From positions 1 to 5,508 of the forward strand of contig JAQVLM010000244.1 in the NCBI GenBank assembly GCA_028704125.1: a stretch of 5,508 bases of DNA, written 5' to 3'. This document shows, piece by piece, positions 4,949 to 5,508 of the stretch. The position numbers and the translations under genes are program-made. This DNA is from Opitutales bacterium. GTDB taxonomy: Bacteria; Verrucomicrobiota; Verrucomicrobiia; Opitutales; JAFGAQ01. The notes beneath the pieces are model-generated. The model was not told where the DNA came from and ran no database searches. It saw nothing but the letters and a program-made list of their open reading frames with translations. Every line of letters starts with the position of its first letter. The first letter of the stretch is position 1.

Positions 4949-5185
4949 GCCAGTGGCTGCGGGATAGAGAATGGGAATACTGGATTGTCATCGGCTGTAT
5001 GCGGGAGGGCAAGATTGTAATCAGGCGGGATTGGGATCGATCACTCGTGGACGCTTTATTGCACGGATGGAAGATTTCCGGCTTTCCTGTTGATGGTTTT
5101 CGCCGATCATCGAGTAGTTGTGATGATTGACGGCAGGCCATTGGATACTGAGCAAGTGATTCCTTCGAACAGTGGGTGTGAGGGC
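4949..5185. other. Divergent intergenic region with overlapping open frames
   Basis: This 237-bp gap between two divergent genes must hold their promoters, but I see no convincing -35/-10 pair. One plus frame, open to 5130, gives a protein-like stretch (YWIVIGCMREGKIVIRRD, then LVDALLHGWKISGFPVDGF). A second frame, in phase with the gene at 5186 and open from about 5019, gives ADHRVVVMIDGRPLDTEQV. The two would join smoothly by skipping one base after the T-run at 5097-5100. A frameshifted small gene or a longer N-terminus for the 5186 gene cannot be excluded. Confidence 0.3.
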
Positions 5186-5508
5186 ATGCGGCGGGCATGG
5201 ATTGTGACGGTCGGCATGGGATACGGGCATCAGCGGGCCGCATATCCGCTGCGTGGAATTGCCTGCGAACGGGTGATCACAGCGAATGCGGACAAGATGG
5301 TGGATCCACGGGAGCAACGGCGATGGAAGGGGGTGCAGGCGTTCTACGAAGGAGTATCCAGACTCTGTAGTGTTCCGGTGGTAGGCAAACCGCTGTGGTC
5401 CTTGTATGACCGTTTGCAGCGGATTGCGGATCTTTACCCGAGTCGGGACCTTTCCAGACCCACATTAGTGGTGATGTATCTCGACCGCCTCCTTAACAAA
5501 GGATTTGG
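5186..5508 (+). CDS. Hypothetical GYGH-motif protein, possibly glycosyltransferase-like (3' end outside window)
   Basis: The frame is open from ATG 5186 to the window end: 107 codons with no stop, so the gene is cut by the window. The N-terminus has a beta strand followed by a glycine turn and helix, AWIVTVGMGYGHQRAAYPLR (residues 4-23). That arrangement resembles the first strand and GxGH motif of GT-B glycosyltransferases such as MurG/MGDG-synthase relatives. Further on, CERVITANADKMVDP (28-41), AFYEGVSRLCSVPVVGKPLW (52-71) and LYPSRDLSRPTLVVMYLDRL (83-102) look like a conserved, ordered protein. Assignment to glycosyltransferases rests only on the short N-terminal motif and is tentative. 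Start: GAGGG is only one base from the ATG, too close for a good ribosome site, and the frame stays open upstream to about 5019, so an earlier start is possible. The beginning of the conserved strand favours 5186. Confidence 0.6.
   Translation, partial: MRRAWIVTVGMGYGHQRAAYPLRGIACERVITANADKMVDPREQRRWKGVQAFYEGVSRLCSVPVVGKPLWSLYDRLQRIADLYPSRDLSRPTLVVMYLDRLLNKGF

Noticed and set aside
1..5508. CRISPR array, tRNA or rRNA
   Set aside because: No regularly spaced short repeats, cloverleaf-type folds or rRNA-like conserved stretches were seen.

Overview
The window has two unlike parts. Positions 1 to about 4200 read as an accessory region: a truncated ISAs1-type transposase, several short genes I cannot assign to a family, two copies of a 149-bp repeat, a GC-rich hairpin, one recognisable membrane methyltransferase gene and one probable gene fragment. 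Positions 4230 to 5508 look like ordinary chromosome: a Lon-substrate-binding-domain gene on the minus strand with a terminator-like hairpin behind it, and a divergent plus-strand gene that runs off the window end. No rRNA, tRNA, CRISPR array, integrase or origin was recognised.

The source is a Gram-negative-type bacterium: one protein has a clear signal peptide, and the families present are bacterial. Sampled lines of the small genes are about 40-47% G+C, and sampled lines of the methyltransferase gene are about 52-63%. Shine-Dalgarno sites are often weak or missing. The ISAs1 remnant, orphan membrane and secreted proteins, and a GYGH-type protein would suit the Verrucomicrobiota/PVC group, but this is a low-confidence guess.

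Layout. 1-432 (-) transposase N-terminal fragment with inverted repeats at both sides; 525-842 (-) small membrane protein; 843-1350 no convincing gene; 1351-1499 repeat copy A, followed 12 nt later by a small secreted protein (1512-1907); 1984-2259 small membrane protein; 2332-2480 repeat copy B, followed 10 nt later by an aromatic-rich protein (2491-2931); 2950-3183 short ORF running through a GC hairpin; 3173-3871 ICMT-family membrane methyltransferase; 4013-4204 possible acetyltransferase fragment; 4232-4273 two-way terminator; 4274-4948 (-) Lon-N protein; 4949-5185 divergent intergenic space; 5186 to end, partial GYGH protein.

The most notable pattern is modular. The two repeat copies align without gaps at 85% identity, stop at the same base motif, and each is followed at nearly the same distance by an unrelated gene. 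The methyltransferase gene also has a hairpin in front and a different base composition. This resembles a gene-cassette or repeat-mediated capture region, but no canonical attC pair or recombinase is visible, so it remains a hypothesis.
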